64,000 nucleotides of DNA from contig NC_044978.1 in assembly GCF_008728515.1 (NCBI RefSeq), positions 3,305,771 to 3,369,770 on the forward strand. Reading direction: 5' to 3'. Position numbers and translations under genes: made by a program. The notes under the pieces are model-generated. The model saw only the letters and a list, made by a program, of their open reading frames with translations, made no database searches and had not been told where the DNA came from. Below, piece after piece: positions 1 to 12,168 of the stretch; position 1 is the first letter of the stretch; the number at the start of each line of letters is the position of its first letter. The stretch is from Papio anubis. Taxonomy: Eukaryota; Chordata; Mammalia; Primates; Cercopithecidae.

Positions 1-687
1 ATTGTTTTTTTCTTGAAGTTTAGAGTTCTAAGATGTCTAAATATGAGCATTGTAAGAGATTTAAATCTCTAATCTGTTGTGGTAATGGGGCGATGTTGGT
101 TAAAGGATAAGATATGCAGGTTCTAAGGTACAGCGTAGCGATTATAGTTAGTGCATACTTGACATTTACCGAGAGAGTAGATCGTAAGTGTGTTCCCCAC
201 AGAAAGAAAGGTGATTATGGAGGGGATGGATATGCTAATTAGACAGATTATGTAATCATTTCACAATGTACATGCCTATCAAATCATCACATTGTACACC
301 TTAAATACATAAAATTTTTATTTATCCATCATACCTTAATAAAGTTGGAGAAAAATTAACTTCCCAAAGTTAAACTCCCCAATGAGGGGGAAAACCCCAG
401 CTTCCTTCCACGGCTTTTTAGCATTCCTGCTTCCAGGAGATAATACAAAACTAGCTCAAAAAGGCACCTGGATTCCAGACAGTCCCCTTTATGTCTCATG
501 ATGACATTCCTGGTTCTTCACAGTTTCTTTCTGTTCAAATCACTAGACGTCAGTGGAACAGGCATGTCATCTCTTCATTTTGTCAGTCATCTGCGCTAGA
601 AGGAAGTCCTTTGCAGTGTTGTATATATTTTAATTTTTTAAAAAAGGACATCCATCCTGTATTCCCAACCATGTAAGTTATAGGTAT
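1..687. other. Intergenic sequence, nothing recognised
   Basis: AT-rich sequence before the first Alu. I see no convincing exon, RNA gene or repeat family. The only longish reading frame (491-676) has no recognisable domain and is of a length expected by chance. Confidence 0.5.
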
Positions 688-702
688 ATAAAGTAGAAAC
701 TA

Positions 703-1026
703 GGCTGGGCGCGGTGGCTCAAGCCTGTAATCCCAGCACTTTGGGAGGCCGAGACAGGCGGATCACGAGGTCAGGAGATCGAGACCATCCTGGCTAACAC
801 GGTGAAACCCCGTCTCTACTAAAAAATACAAAAAACTAGCCGGGCGAGGTGGTGGGCGCCTGTCGTCCCAGCTCCTCGGGAGGCTGAGGCAGGAGAATGG
901 CGTAAACCTGGGAGGCGGAGCTTGCAGTGAGCTGAGATCCGGCCACTGCACTCCAGCCTGGGCGACAGAGTGAGAGTCCATCTCAAAAAAAAAAAGAAAA
1001 CAACAACAACAACAACAACAAAAACA
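703..1026 (+). mobile_element. AluY-type SINE, Old World monkey lineage, with 15-bp target duplication
   Basis: Complete dimeric Alu beginning 'ggctgggcgcggtggctc' and ending in an A-rich tail that has become a (CAA)n run. It carries 'ctcaagcctgtaat' and 'aactagccgggcgaggtgg', variants I associate with cercopithecid AluY subfamilies. A perfect 15-bp target-site duplication, ataaagtagaaacta, lies at 688-702 and 1027-1041. The intact duplication and low divergence indicate a fairly recent insertion. Confidence 0.95.
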
Positions 1027-1041
1027 ATAAAGTAGAAACTA

Positions 1042-1849
1042 AATGATTAGACACATTTTCTTAAGATTTCTGGGATACAAGCAATCCTACATTTTAAAAC
1101 TGCCATCTAATAAATTACCACGTTTTTATTTTTATATTTTATTTTATATTTAAGTTGAAAAAAGTAACCTATTTTGAAAAAATACAGGATTATAATCATA
1201 TCACCCAGAAACACTATTTTATTTTCTGAGTGTGGTTTACAAAATCAGTGTCTTGTATCAAATTTTGTGCTCTGCTTTTCTCACTTTAAAGTACGTGTCC
1301 TTTTCAGAAAAATTCCATTTTAAAGAGCTGTATACTATTTCATAGCATGAATTTACTATAACTTATTTACCTATTTTATTTTGCTACTTTGAAGATTTTT
1401 TTAATTTTTTCACAACAATGACATCTTTGTGTATTCATTTTTGTTCCTCTTCCAGACAGATTTATAGATGTGTGGATTATTTGTTTTCAAAGTACTACCT
1501 ATAACATAAAATTCTAGAACTGCAGCCCTGGAACGCTGATGGGATTGTGTTCAGATTTCCTTAACATTGATGTAGTCCTCTGCCGTTACTTCCATGCCAA
1601 TATTTTCCCCACCTTTTCCATGTCATGGCATACGTAGAAAACTTTTTTATGGCAACCGTGGGTGACATAAAGGCCGTCGGCTGCTCTAAACCAGAGATTT
1701 CAGAGCAGTGTGGTTACAGTGGGCTCCTCCCAACCGCCCAGCCTGCCCCAACCGCCTTGAGGGCTGGAGGACCAGGCTCAGTGCATGGAAGCTCTGCTAT
1801 ACACAGCTCTGGATAATCCTGCCTCCCCGTCTCTTCCTGTGAATTTCTT
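1042..1849. other. Intergenic, AT-rich, no gene seen
   Basis: Unique-looking AT-rich sequence that may be a diverged repeat. No supported coding frame or RNA gene. Confidence 0.4.
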
Positions 1850-2143
1850 TTTCTTTCTTTCTGAGATGGTGTCTCGCTCTGTACCCTAGGCTGGGATGCA
1901 ATGGCACAATCTCAGCTCACTGCAACCTCCGCCTCCTGCGTTCAAGCGATTCTCTTGCCTCAGCCTCCCAAGTAGCTGGGATTACAGGCATGCACCACCA
2001 CACCCAGCTAATTTTGTGTTTTTAGTAGAGACAGGGTTTCACCCTGTTGGCCAGGCTGGTCTCAAACTCCTGACCTCGGGTGATCTACCCGCCTCGGCCT
2101 CCCAAAGTGCTGAGATTACAGGCGTGAGCCACCACGCCTGGCC
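1850..2143 (-). mobile_element. Alu SINE, antisense
   Basis: Antisense Alu running from a T-rich start (ttctttttctttctttctgag) to 'ccaccacgcctggcc'. It is immediately followed by a second antisense Alu. Confidence 0.95.
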
Positions 2144-2477
2144 TTCTTTTTTTTTGAGGCACAGTCTCACTCTGTCACCCAGGCTGGAGTGCAGTGGCGC
2201 AATCTCGGCTCACTGCAAGCTCCACCTCCCGGGTTCAAGTGATAATCGTGCCTCAGTCTCCAAGTAGCTGGGATTACAGGCACCTGCCAGCACGCCTGGT
2301 TAATTTTTATATTTTTAGTAGAAATGGGGTTCATTATGTTGACCAGGCGGGTCTTGAACTCCTGACCTCGGGTGATTCGCCTGCCTCGGTCTCAATACAC
2401 TACTGTATGACCCAGTCTCACAAAGACTCGGTCTCACAAAGTGCTGAGATTACAGATGTGAGCTGCTGCGCCCGACC
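2144..2477 (-). mobile_element. Alu SINE, antisense, with internal duplication
   Basis: Second antisense Alu, directly abutting the first. Near its 5' (left-monomer) end, about 2390-2440, it has a short duplicated stretch in which 'gtctcacaaag' appears twice, making it longer than usual. Confidence 0.93.
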
Positions 2478-3161
2478 TGTGAATTTATTTCTGTGAAAAA
2501 CAAAGTCTAGCCCAGAATGGAATCGTCTTTGCGAAATTTGCTTTAATTTGGATTCAGTTTTCAGCGACTCGGGTAAATGTAAGGCTTAGGTCTGCTGTCC
2601 ATCAGGCCTACTGGAAAACCCTCCTGCTCCCACGCGCCACCTCCCGTCCTCTTCTGGTTGATGGGCTCCCCTGTCACCGCAGTCCCCACTTTGACTCAAG
2701 TCTACTGCATTGTGTGAGTGGCTTTCTGAAGGTCATCGTGGCTGCGCTTTCTCTTTTGGTCGACCGGCGTTGCCTCTACTTTCTGACTGCTCTTCATGAA
2801 AGGCATTCGGCTGCATTTCAGTTAGTGCACCAGCGGAGAGAGAGCTGTTCGTCAGAACGCAATTTCCTCTCCAGCAGTTTACTGCCTCTACTGCAAACGG
2901 AACAAGCCACTTGAATAGAATGGCAAGTATTTTTTTTCCCCAAGCAAATCTCTGCTGGTGTGAACACTTAGGCAATTAGTGCACTTGTCTTCCCGGTTTG
3001 CTGGCTCTTCCAAATAAAGTTGCCTTCTGTGCTCCACTACCTTGCCTTCCAACGTATTGGCCGTCATGCAGACAGCAGTGCCAGCCTGGGCTCGACTCCA
3101 CTAGCCCATGCCCTCCCATTTTCTCACCACCTTCATTTCACACAATAAAAGTCTCCCTCCC
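2478..3161. other. Intergenic, no gene recognised
   Basis: Moderately GC-rich sequence without a recognised repeat. Small open frames on both strands (around 2714-2975) lack conserved motifs and splice context, so I do not call a gene. Confidence 0.4.
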
Positions 3162-3480
3162 GGCCGGGCGCGGTGGCTCCAGCCTGCAATCCCAGCACTG
3201 TGGGAGGCTGAGGCCGGTGGATCACAAGGTGAGGAGATTGAGGCCTTCCTGACTGACACGGTGAAACTCCATCTCCACTGAAAATACAAAAAATTCACTG
3301 GGTGTGGTGGTGCGGGCCTGTAGTCCAGTTACTTGGGAAGCTGAGGCAGGAGAATCCCTTGAACCCAGGAGGTGGAGGTTGCAGTGAGCCGAGATCGTGC
3401 CACTGTGCTCCAGCCTGGGTGACAAAGCAAGACTCTGTCTCAAAACAAAAAACAAAAAAACAAAAAACAAAACAAAACAA
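3162..3480 (+). mobile_element. Alu SINE
   Basis: Full-length sense Alu starting 'ggccgggcgcggtggctcc' and ending in an A-rich tail patterned as (CAAAA)n. No clean target duplication was found. Confidence 0.93.
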
Positions 3481-4929
3481 AATCACACTCTCTTCTTTAT
3501 CTTGGCTCAAAGCACTGGTGCTGCTGAGGCTCCGACGCTTCCTCCCTCTGAGTCTCGTCTCATCCATTCATTCTTCCACTCACCCAGTCCAGTGTATTCG
3601 GTGGGTTGCATTGATAAGGTATTAATTTAATCTGTGCGGTTTGTTATGCCCTGTGCACATAAAAGTGAACAAAACTTGCTTAGTAGCAGTCATGGCCTTT
3701 AACTGAGAGAGGATCGTTTACTGTGGCCAAGGAGTTATGCACCGTGAAGCAATAGGTTTAATAAAAACTGAACTGTGGTGTTGACGGCTTTTTTTCTCCC
3801 AACTCCTAAAAATCCCTCACATATGTAAGTGCTGAAATAACAGTTCCACGTTTGGAGTAGCAGAGAGTAAATCAAAACCAGAAAGTGTTCCTAATCACGT
3901 ACGAATTTCCTATATGTTGACTTGAAATGAAAGCAGCGTGCTGTTCACTCAGCCCCGCATTGCTGCAGAACCTCAGGCGTGACAGTAATTGGGGGCAACA
4001 GGAATATTTGTAAGTAATTTGTAGTTCCAGATAGAATAACAGACACAACGTCCGCTCTCATGGATTGCTGATGCTCTCATGCCTTCACAGAAAGGAAATA
4101 TGAACACGGAGAGAAAACACTCCTCCTTCAGTCAACATGTGTAACAGAGGCGAGGGTGATGGGCTTGGAATGCGAATGCGTCCTCCGAGAGGCGGACGGG
4201 GAAGTGATTTCCGTGGGAACTCGCCGGGAGCGCTGTGCCAGCGTTTGTAGCTCGTGCTGAATTTGCATGTGGCCAGCTCCAGATAATGAGTCTCCTTCCC
4301 CAGCACAGACACACACATCGCGTTCAGCTGCTTCTCCGTGTGGGAAAACGCCTAATCCGCACTCACACTTCCTGAGTCACTAACGTTCAGACTTACTGAG
4401 ATTTCCCAGAAGTGCCCAGTACATACTTGATATGAAATCTCTCAGGGCAGGCAGCGTGGGGCCCTAACACAGGCTGTGGACCGACGCCCCTCACTAGCGG
4501 TTGAAGATGAGGCCCCCGGGGTTGAACTCGTGGCTCACAGTCAAAGTTACCCTGAAAAGGACGCAGCTGCTCTAACCTTTGACAAGTCTGCTGCTTTGGC
4601 ACGGGGAAATCCCGATGGCTCTGGGCTGTAGGACTCTGGCTTGTGTGCTGGGTGCACGGTACTCTATCATTTGAGTACAATGAGCAACCCTCACACTTGC
4701 TTGTGGCACCTTCTCCCTGGATTACAGAAAAAAAAAAGTGTCGTGATGTATTTAACTCTTGTGTTCAGTAACGTCTTTGAGGAGCAGCAAATCCATTTGT
4801 AAAGAAATTAATGAGCCCATTTTCCACCTCTACTTGAAAAACAGATCCCTGTCTACGGGTGACAGTGACAGATGAGCTCCCTCTCCTGCTGGGACCAGTT
4901 TATTCCTTTCTCTGCACTTAAAAAAAATT
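3481..4929. other. Intergenic, no gene recognised
   Basis: About 1.4 kb without an obvious interspersed repeat. Several open frames on the minus strand at 4085-4318 and 4393-4680 overlap one another in different phases and show no recognisable domain, so they are probably fortuitous. Confidence 0.4.
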
Positions 4930-5183
4930 TTTTTTTTTTTGTAAAGGTGGGGTCTTGCTATGTTGCCCAGAGTGGTCTCAAACTCAGGCTCAAGCAATCC
5001 TCCCACCTCAGCCTCCTGAGTAGCTAGGAGGACCACCACACCCAGCTAATTGTTAAATTTTTTGTAGAGACAAGGGCCTTGCAACATTGCTCAGTGTGGT
5101 CTCAAACTCCTAGGCTCAAGTGATCCTCCTACCTTGGCCTCCCAAAGTATTGGGTTTACAAGCATGAGCCATCATGCCCAGCC
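4930..5183 (-). mobile_element. AluJ-type SINE, antisense, diverged
   Basis: Diverged antisense Alu with a poly-T start, 'cctcccaaagtattgggtttaca' near its end and a 'catgcccagcc' terminus. The divergence suggests an old J-type copy. Confidence 0.88.
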
Positions 5184-5987
5184 TCATTGCACTTTTGATG
5201 ATGGCGTGCTTCTCTGTTTGAAATAGCACCCACATCCTTTTTTTCTGCCTATCCAAAACTTTATATATTCTTACAATTTAGGAAAAACTTTCCTCAATTT
5301 TTTTTACAGTTTTATGTACCTTTCCACTTCATCTTTGCTATCAGAAATATGATTAAAATATATACTTTGAAACTTGATCATAATTTCACTGGCATTCTTT
5401 TCTATGTGCTCAAATTGCCTCCCCCAAATCACCAAAAGGCATAAATAAACCCTGCGGTGCCTTCAACTGCCGCTATTCTTGAGCGGTGAGCAGGTGAGAC
5501 TGAACCAGAAGAGCAGTCCTAGGACTTTCTCACCAAACCAGCCCTTACTTGCCAATTCCTATTCCAGGCCGTCTGTTTTTACACGAGAATTATGGGCACA
5601 TGTATTTCCTAACCACCATCATAATGCACACAGTAGGCATGGTACCGAGCTGCTTTGGGCATGTATTTTTATGTATGTCAATGGGAAAACTTGAATTATT
5701 TCTAAGTCATTTTTTCCTGCAGGCAGTGTTTTACTTGGGTTAGTAAGAAATGAAACCTTATGAATAACACTAATTATTATTAAAAGATTATTTATTTTAT
5801 GGTATATTTAGGTCTTGAAATTAGGGTATATGTATATTTAGTGAAAATGCATGTACTTTAAATAAAATTGAAATTCTCATGTTGTTTTATGTCTTCCAGA
5901 GGACCGAATGTAGTGTTCTCTTTATAGCAGGCAAGGAAATAAGATCCATATTAGCTCACTTTATAATGGAACATAAAAAATTCTTTG
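5184..5987. other. Intergenic, no gene recognised
   Basis: AT-rich sequence with no recognised element. The right edge supplies the left target duplication (aaaaaattctttg) of the next Alu. Confidence 0.4.
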
Positions 5988-6287
5988 GGCCGGGCGTGGT
6001 GGCTCACACCTGTAATTCCAGCACTTTGGGAGGCCAAGGCAGGTGGATCACCTGAGGTCAGGGAGTTCGAGACCAACCTGGCCAACATGGTGAAACCCTG
6101 TCTCTACTAAAAATACAAAAATTTGCCATGCGTGGTGGCACATGCCTGTAATTCCAGTTACTCAGGAGGCTGAGGCACAAGAATTGCTTGAACCTGGGAG
6201 GTGGAGGTTGCAGTGAGCTGAGATGGCGCCACTGCACTTCAACCTGGCGACAGAGCAAGACTGTCTCAAAAAAATACAAAAAACAAC
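5988..6287 (+). mobile_element. Alu SINE with target duplication
   Basis: Sense Alu beginning 'ggccgggcgtggtggctcac'. It is flanked by direct repeats of 'aaaaaattctttg' ending at 5987 and 6301. Confidence 0.94.
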
Positions 6288-6549
6288 AAAAAAATTCTTT
6301 GAGTGAAAAATGTATGTTCTCCTTCCTGCTATTGACTGGAGAAATAAACATGTGGAAAGTGTCTCAAGACTTGAGAGTGACAAACACATTAAAAATCCAT
6401 TAATGCCTGTCAAATAGTATCTTTTTCTGATAAATTCGAAGTTTCCAAATATGATGAAAGACATAATTTCATGAATATTATGTTATTTTATAGCCACCAG
6501 ACAATAATGGATTCATTTTTTCTCTCATTTTATTCAACAAGTACTTGTT

Positions 6550-6845
6550 GGCCAGGCATGGTGGCTCACGCCTGTGATCCCAGCACTTTGGGAGGCCAAG
6601 GCAGGAGGGCTGCTAGAGCCCAGGAGTTTGAAATCAGCCTGGGCAACACTGGGAGACCCATCGCCACATAAAATTTTAAAATTAGGCCTGCTGGTGTTCG
6701 CCTGTGGTCCCAGTGACTCAAGAGGCTGAGGTGGGAGGATCTCTTGAGCCCAAGAGGTTGAAGCTACAGTGAGCCATGATTGCCCCACTGCCCTCAAGCC
6801 TGGGCAACAGAGTGAGTCCCTGACTCAAAAACACAAAAAACCAAA
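6550..6845 (+). mobile_element. AluJ-type SINE
   Basis: Sense Alu starting 'ggccaggcatggtggctcac'. It is more diverged than its neighbours and ends in an A-rich tail around 6830-6850. Confidence 0.92.
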
Positions 6846-6859
6846 CCAAATAATTGTTG

Positions 6860-7620
6860 GTGTAGGCTGGATGCCAGCTACTGTGTTGAGTACAGGGGAT
6901 ACAAGCGTTTACAAGCCCCAACCCCTGCCTAATTGCTGCAGGATTCCAACAAGAACACAGAGGTATCGTATGGCAGGTGGTGAGTGCTAGGATAAAGGAC
7001 ATATAGAGAACTTCAGGGGCACAAAGGAGGAAAATGGAACCAAGACTTGGAAGATGACCTCACAGATCAGTTATCCCAGGGGGGTAACTGGGGATGGGAA
7101 GGGTATTTCTGGCGGAAGGAACACATATGGGGAAGCTGGGAGGAAGGAGGGAATGTGAGGTTTGAGGAACTGGAGAATGTTCACAGGGTTGGAGGGAGAG
7201 CAGGTTCCCTGGGGGAGGGAGAGGATGGGCAGGAGGGAAGAGGCTGGAAAGGCTGGGTTATGGAAGGCCTTGGAAAACTTGTGGAATTCGGTTAGAATCC
7301 CACTCAGGAGTGATGGGCATGCATTGATGGGTTTTATGCACACATGTGGCTATGCATTTATCTACCTATTTTTATACAAGGGAATATTGTAGTTAGATTT
7401 ATAATTTTAGAAAAGATTCTTGGCTTTTGAATGTTTTGAAGGGGAGGAAGATGGGAGCCGGAGGGATTGATTAGGAGGCTGTGATACGAATTTCTGTAAA
7501 ACATAATGGTGGCCCCAACTTGGTTAGAGCCCTGGGGATGGAGATGAAGCCGTGGATTTGAAGCTATTTAAGAGCTAGAATAGACAGATTTGGTCTATTT
7601 GGTACAAGAGGCAGAGAAGA
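6860..7620 (+). repeat. Ancient interspersed element, probably LINE-related, with purine-rich core
   Basis: Segments such as 'gatgccagctactgtgttgag' and the later 'aggctgtgat...ggagatggagatgaag...agacagatttggt' style resemble old mammalian interspersed elements of the L2-associated type. The middle (about 7075-7260) is strongly purine-rich (GGGA/GGAA) on the plus strand. The long frames at 7047-7295 on both strands are composition artefacts. The family assignment is tentative. Confidence 0.4.
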
Positions 7621-7657
7621 CTGCGAGACCTAACTTTCACGCTAAGCATGCCTCGGC

Positions 7658-7686
7658 CAGCACACACACGCACAGACACACACGCG
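7658..7686. repeat. Short imperfect (CA)n microsatellite
   Basis: A run of CA dinucleotides with CG and AG interruptions. Confidence 0.7.
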
Positions 7687-8079
7687 TTCACTGAAGGAGC
7701 TCCTTGTGGAACTTAGAAAATGTTGCCCACACATCCACTCACATCCCTTCCTATCTTCCCAAGGGATCATCCATGGTGTGATACCAAGGAATTTACTAAA
7801 GGCAATTTTTTATCTTCCAAATAAATGCAGAAACTAATTAGCATTCTACAGGTTAAATGATAGATCCTTGCTTAGAGTTAAAAAGAAAAAGTGGTAGTAG
7901 ACCTGAATCACATAAAGCTTGAGTTTTAGCAACTGCTGCTTAGTGTGATGCTCTAATTGCAGAGTGAGGGTAGGAAGAATGCTGTATCATTGCATAGTGA
8001 AATTTCCAACCCAAATCCTAAACAGGAAAGTCAGTATTTTAGAGGAATGCCAGCAGGCTAATTTAGCTGCTTTGTATAT

Positions 8080-8880
8080 TTTTGAAATAAATGTTATTGT
8101 GTATAAGGTATACAGCATGAGGTGATGAGACTCATACACACAGTAAAATGGTTACTATAGGGAAGCATAGAATCATTTGGCAGAAATCCTGCATATGGCT
8201 CAGCATTGTTAACTGTCGTCTCCTGTTGTACATTACACCTCTAGGCTTGCTCATCCTATATACCTGCTACTTTTTCGTCCATCCTACAAATCTGATTCTT
8301 CGACCTACATCTCCCATTTCCTCCTCCTACCCTGCCCCCAGCAACCACTGTTTTATTCCCTATCTCTGTATATTTGACTTTTTTTTTTTAAGATTCCACA
8401 TATGAGATCATATACTATTTTCCTATCTGTGTTTGGCTTATTCACTTAGCACGAATCCTCCAGGTTCATCCACATTGTGGCAAATGGCAGGATCTCCTCC
8501 TTCTTTAAGGCTGAATAGCATTCATACCTCTGTCTACATTATGTCACAGTTTCTTCACCCATTTGTCTGTTGGTGACACTTATTTTGCTTCCCTCTTGGC
8601 TGCTGTGAATAATACAATGATAAACATGGGTGTGCAGATATCTTTAGGAGCTGGTGATTTTATTTTCTTTGGGTACAGACCCAGAAGATGGATTGCTGAG
8701 TCATGGAGTAGTTCTGTGTTTGATTTCTTTAGAAACCGCCGTATAGTTTTCCATAATGGTTGGACTAATCTATATTCTCACCAATGGTGTACAAGGGTTT
8801 TCTTTTCTCCACACTCTCAGTGACACTTGTTAACTCTTATCTTTTTGATGACAGCCATCCTAATGGGTGTGAGGTAGCAT
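8080..8880 (-). mobile_element. L1M 3' end, antisense
   Basis: Reverse-strand L1 3' sequence: the ORF2 terminal region and 3' UTR of an old L1M-type element. Diagnostic antisense phrases are 'gtgaataatacaatgataaacatg', 'agatggattgctgagtcat' and 'gttttccataatggttgg'. No intact reading frame remains. Confidence 0.88.
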
Positions 8881-8978
8881 AGATAATTTAATAGCTTAAT
8901 ATATTATTAATTGTACACTTTGGGACACACACTCTCTAAATGAACATCAGGAATGTACTAATAAAATTAGTAGATTAT

Positions 8979-9313
8979 GGCCAGGCACAGTGGCTCACAC
9001 CTGTAATCCCAGTACTTTGGGAGGCTGAGGTGGGCAGATCGCTTGAGCCCAGGAGTTTGAGCCTAGCTTGGGCAAGATGGTAAAGCCCTATCTCTGCAAA
9101 AAATACACAAATTAGCCGGGTGTGGTGATGCATACGTGTGCCCTCAGGTACTTGGGAGGCTGAGGCAGGAGGATCACTTGAGCCCAGGAGGTTGAGGCTA
9201 CAATGAGCTGTGATTGCACAACTACACTTCAGCCTGAGTGACAGAGAAAGACCCTGTCTCAAAATAAATAAATAAATAAATAAATAAAATAAAATAAAAT
9301 AAAATAAAATTTT
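8979..9313 (+). mobile_element. Alu SINE with (AAAT)n tail
   Basis: Sense Alu starting 'ggccaggcacagtggctcac'. Its tail has evolved into a long (AAAT)n/(AAAAT)n microsatellite at 9262-9313, which directly abuts the next Alu. Confidence 0.94.
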
Positions 9314-9321
9314 AAAAAGTA

Positions 9322-9622
9322 GGCCGGGCACAGTGGCGTACGCCTGTAATCCCAGCACTGTGGGAGGCAGAGGCAGGCAGATCGCCTGAGGTCAGGAGTT
9401 CAAGACCAGCCTGGCCAACATGGTGAAACACCATCTCTACTAAAAATACGAAAATTAGCTGGGCATGGTGGTGGGAGCCTGTAATTCCAGGTACTCGGGA
9501 GGCTGAGGCAGGGGAATCGCTTGAACCAGGGAGGTGGAGGTTGCAGTGAGTTGAGATCGCACCATTGCACTCCAGCCTAGGTGATGAGAAACTCCATCTC
9601 AATAAAAAAAGAAAAGTAAAAA
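9322..9622 (+). mobile_element. Alu SINE
   Basis: Sense Alu starting 'ggccgggcacagtggc', inserted in or next to the tail of the preceding Alu (tandem arrangement in the same orientation). Confidence 0.94.
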
Positions 9623-9729
9623 TAAATTAATAGATTTACTATCAATATTTAGAGATAGAGAAACTATAAAAAGATAGTAACAACAGACAGTATGATCTTC
9701 GAAGTTTGTGATTAAAAACAGGCACTTAT

Positions 9730-9860
9730 AGCTACCTGCAAGGCTGAGGCAGGAAAATCTCTTGAGCCTGGAAGTTCGAGGCTGCAGTGAGCTTTGCTCC
9801 CACCACTGCACTCCAGCCTAGGCAATAGAGTGAGACCCTGTCTCTGAAAACATAAAAAAG
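9730..9860 (+). mobile_element. Alu fragment (partial)
   Basis: Alu right-monomer-like fragment with 'aggctgaggcaggaaaatc' and 'cactgcactccagcctaggc' followed by an A-rich end. The left monomer is missing. Confidence 0.85.
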
Positions 9861-10104
9861 GTAAAGAACTTCAACAGTAGTGTAGTGAGATTTTAGTAAG
9901 TTAGGAAATATTTACGATTATAGTTTTATAATTGAAAGTTAGACTTTGCAATTTTCCAAAAAATGGTAAAATAAGTTTTTAAAATGTTAATCTTGTTTCT
10001 AGCAAACGTTGTAGTTTATAGACTGCAAATTCTCTTCCTACAACATTGTCGGAAGCACAGGGATAAGAAATGCACACCTGCACACACAAGAAAATGAGAA
10101 CATC

Positions 10105-10461
10105 GGCCGGGCGCGGTGGCTCAAGCCTGTAATCAGCACTTTGGGAGGCCTAGGCGGGCGGATCACGAGGTCAGGAGATCGAGACCATCCTGGCTAACCC
10201 GGTGAAACCCCGTCTCTACTAAAAATACAAAAAACTAGCCGGGCGAGGTGGCGGCGCCTGTAGTCCCAGCTCCTTGGGAGGCTGAGGCAGGAGCATGGCG
10301 GGAACCCGGGGGGCGGAGCTTGCAGTGAGCCGAGATGGCGCCGCTCACTCCAGCCTGGGCCACAGAGTGAGACTCCGTCTCAAAAATAAAATAAAATAAA
10401 ATAAAATAAAATAAAATAAGAGTGAGACTCCGTCTCAAAAATAAAATAAAATAAAATAAAA
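10105..10461 (+). mobile_element. AluY-type SINE, Old World monkey lineage, with duplicated tail
   Basis: Sense AluY with the 'ggctcaagcctgtaat' and 'ctagccgggcgaggtgg' variants. The terminal segment from 'gagtgagactccgtctc' (10365) with its (AAAAT)n tail is repeated from 10420, a 55-bp duplication. A short flanking repeat 'agaacat' lies on both sides. Confidence 0.94.
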
Positions 10462-10462
10462 A

Positions 10463-10950
10463 AGAACATTTTACAGGAGCCTAAAACAAAGAATCCATTG
10501 AAATACCTGTGCTGAGCCTGTGAGAAGCCTGAGGAGCTTGTCCCTCAAAGGAAGCACAGGACCTGAGTTTGAGTGTCCGTGTGCAGCTGGGGGACGGGTC
10601 AGCCCAGAGTGATGCAGACACAGCTGGAACCCAGTCCTCGCCTCTCCGCCTTCCCAAGGCCAGCATCCTCAAACAGCCACACACAGGGAAAACGTGGACT
10701 TGGTGAGGGGGGTGGGGTTGGGGGGAAATCTGCCTAGCCAAGGAAATTTGCTTGTTTCCGTTTTGAACGGAGGTAAATAAAAAACTCAGAAACGTCTTCT
10801 CTGAATTTCTGAGTGGTATGAATTCCACATGTCTTTTATCTGCATGCTAAGGAAGCCCCTACCCAAGAAATTTAATCTCCATTAGGTCATATTATGGAGT
10901 GTTTTGTAGAAGCAGCACATAAATAAAAGACAAAATGTACACCTAGAGGC
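10463..10950. other. Intergenic, no gene recognised
   Basis: The minus-strand frame at 10481-10828 (115 codons) has no recognised domain and no visible splice or conservation support. I leave it uncalled. Confidence 0.4.
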
Positions 10951-11130
10951 TTGTGAAACAATAGTAAATATTAAGAAGAAAAATCTTACAAGTAACAAGA
11001 GGGAAAACCCATCACCTTTGAAGCCATGACAATGAGACTGTCAGCTGATTTTCCACAGAGCAGTAGAATCCCTGAGGGAGTAATCAAATAATATTCTGTA
11101 AGTGCTGAGAAAATAGTAACTGTCAACTCT

Positions 11131-11427
11131 GAATTTTTTTTTTTTTTTTTTGAGATGGAGTCTTGCTCTGTTGCTCAGGCTGGAATGCAGTGGCGAGGTC
11201 TCGGTTTACTGCAACCTCCACCTCAGGGTTCAAGCAATTCTCCTGCCTCAGCCTCCTCAGTACCTGGAATTACTGGCACCCACCATCATGCCCAGCTAAT
11301 TTTTGTATTTTTAGTAGAGATGGTGTTTCACTTGGCCAGGCTGGTCTTGAACTCCTGACCTCAAGTGATCTGCTCACCTCAGCCTCCTGAAGTGCTGGGA
11401 TTACAGGCGTGAGCCACTGTGCCCGGC
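11131..11427 (-). mobile_element. Alu SINE, antisense, nested in L1
   Basis: Poly-T start (18 T), 'gagatggagtcttgctctg', and end at 'ctgtgcccggc'. The L1 ORF1 sequence resumes directly after it. Confidence 0.95.
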
Positions 11428-11867
11428 AATTTAGAATTCTATACTCGGCTAAACTGTCATTCAAAAACATGGGTGAAATCCGTATGTATTCATTCACATA
11501 GAAACTTTTTAAAGAGTTTACTATCAATAGATGCACTGTGATGATACTTTAGGTAAAAGGAAAAGTGAAATATACAGAAAAACAGTGAATTAAGAAGAAA
11601 AGCATGAAGAATGAGGAGAGGGAGAAACACAATAAAGGGATCAATAGAAAGCCTAAAATTAAATGCTAGAAATACGTTTTAGTACCTTAGTAGTCACAAA
11701 AAAATGTAAATGAGCTAAAGTCTCTAGTTAAAAGATATTCAGATAAAGTAGAGATAAAGACGCTGTATGCTATTTACATGAATCTCACCCAAAACATCAG
11801 AGAGAGAACATTTGGGAATAAAAAGTAGGAAGGAGATATACCAGACAAATATATAGCAAAAGGAAGA

Positions 11868-12168
11868 GGCCGGGCATGGTGACCCATGCCTGTAATCCTA
11901 GCATTTTGGGAGGCCGAGGTGGGCAGATCACCTGAGGTCAGGGGTTCGAGACCAGCCTGGCTAACATGGTGAAACCCCCTCTCTACTAAAAATACAAAAA
12001 TTAGCTGGGTGTGGTGGTGGACGCCTGTAATCCCAGCTACTCAGGAGGCTGAGGCAGGAGAGTCCTTGAACCCAGGAGGCAGAGGTTGCAGTGAGCTGAG
12101 ATCAAGCCATTGCACTCTAGCTTGGTCAACAAGAGTGAAACCCTGTCTCAAAAACAAAAAAACTAAAA
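11868..12168 (+). mobile_element. Alu SINE, nested in L1
   Basis: Sense Alu starting 'ggccgggcatggtgacccatg'. It is flanked on both sides by 'aggaaga'-type sequence, a short target duplication. Confidence 0.94.

Noticed and set aside
763..981. Numerous 60-130-codon frames with phrases like SAHCNL or ETGFHHVGQAG
   Set aside because: These are translations of Alu sequence in either orientation; the same applies to frames at 1896-2496, 9312-9602, 17682-18612, 34361-34735 and others.
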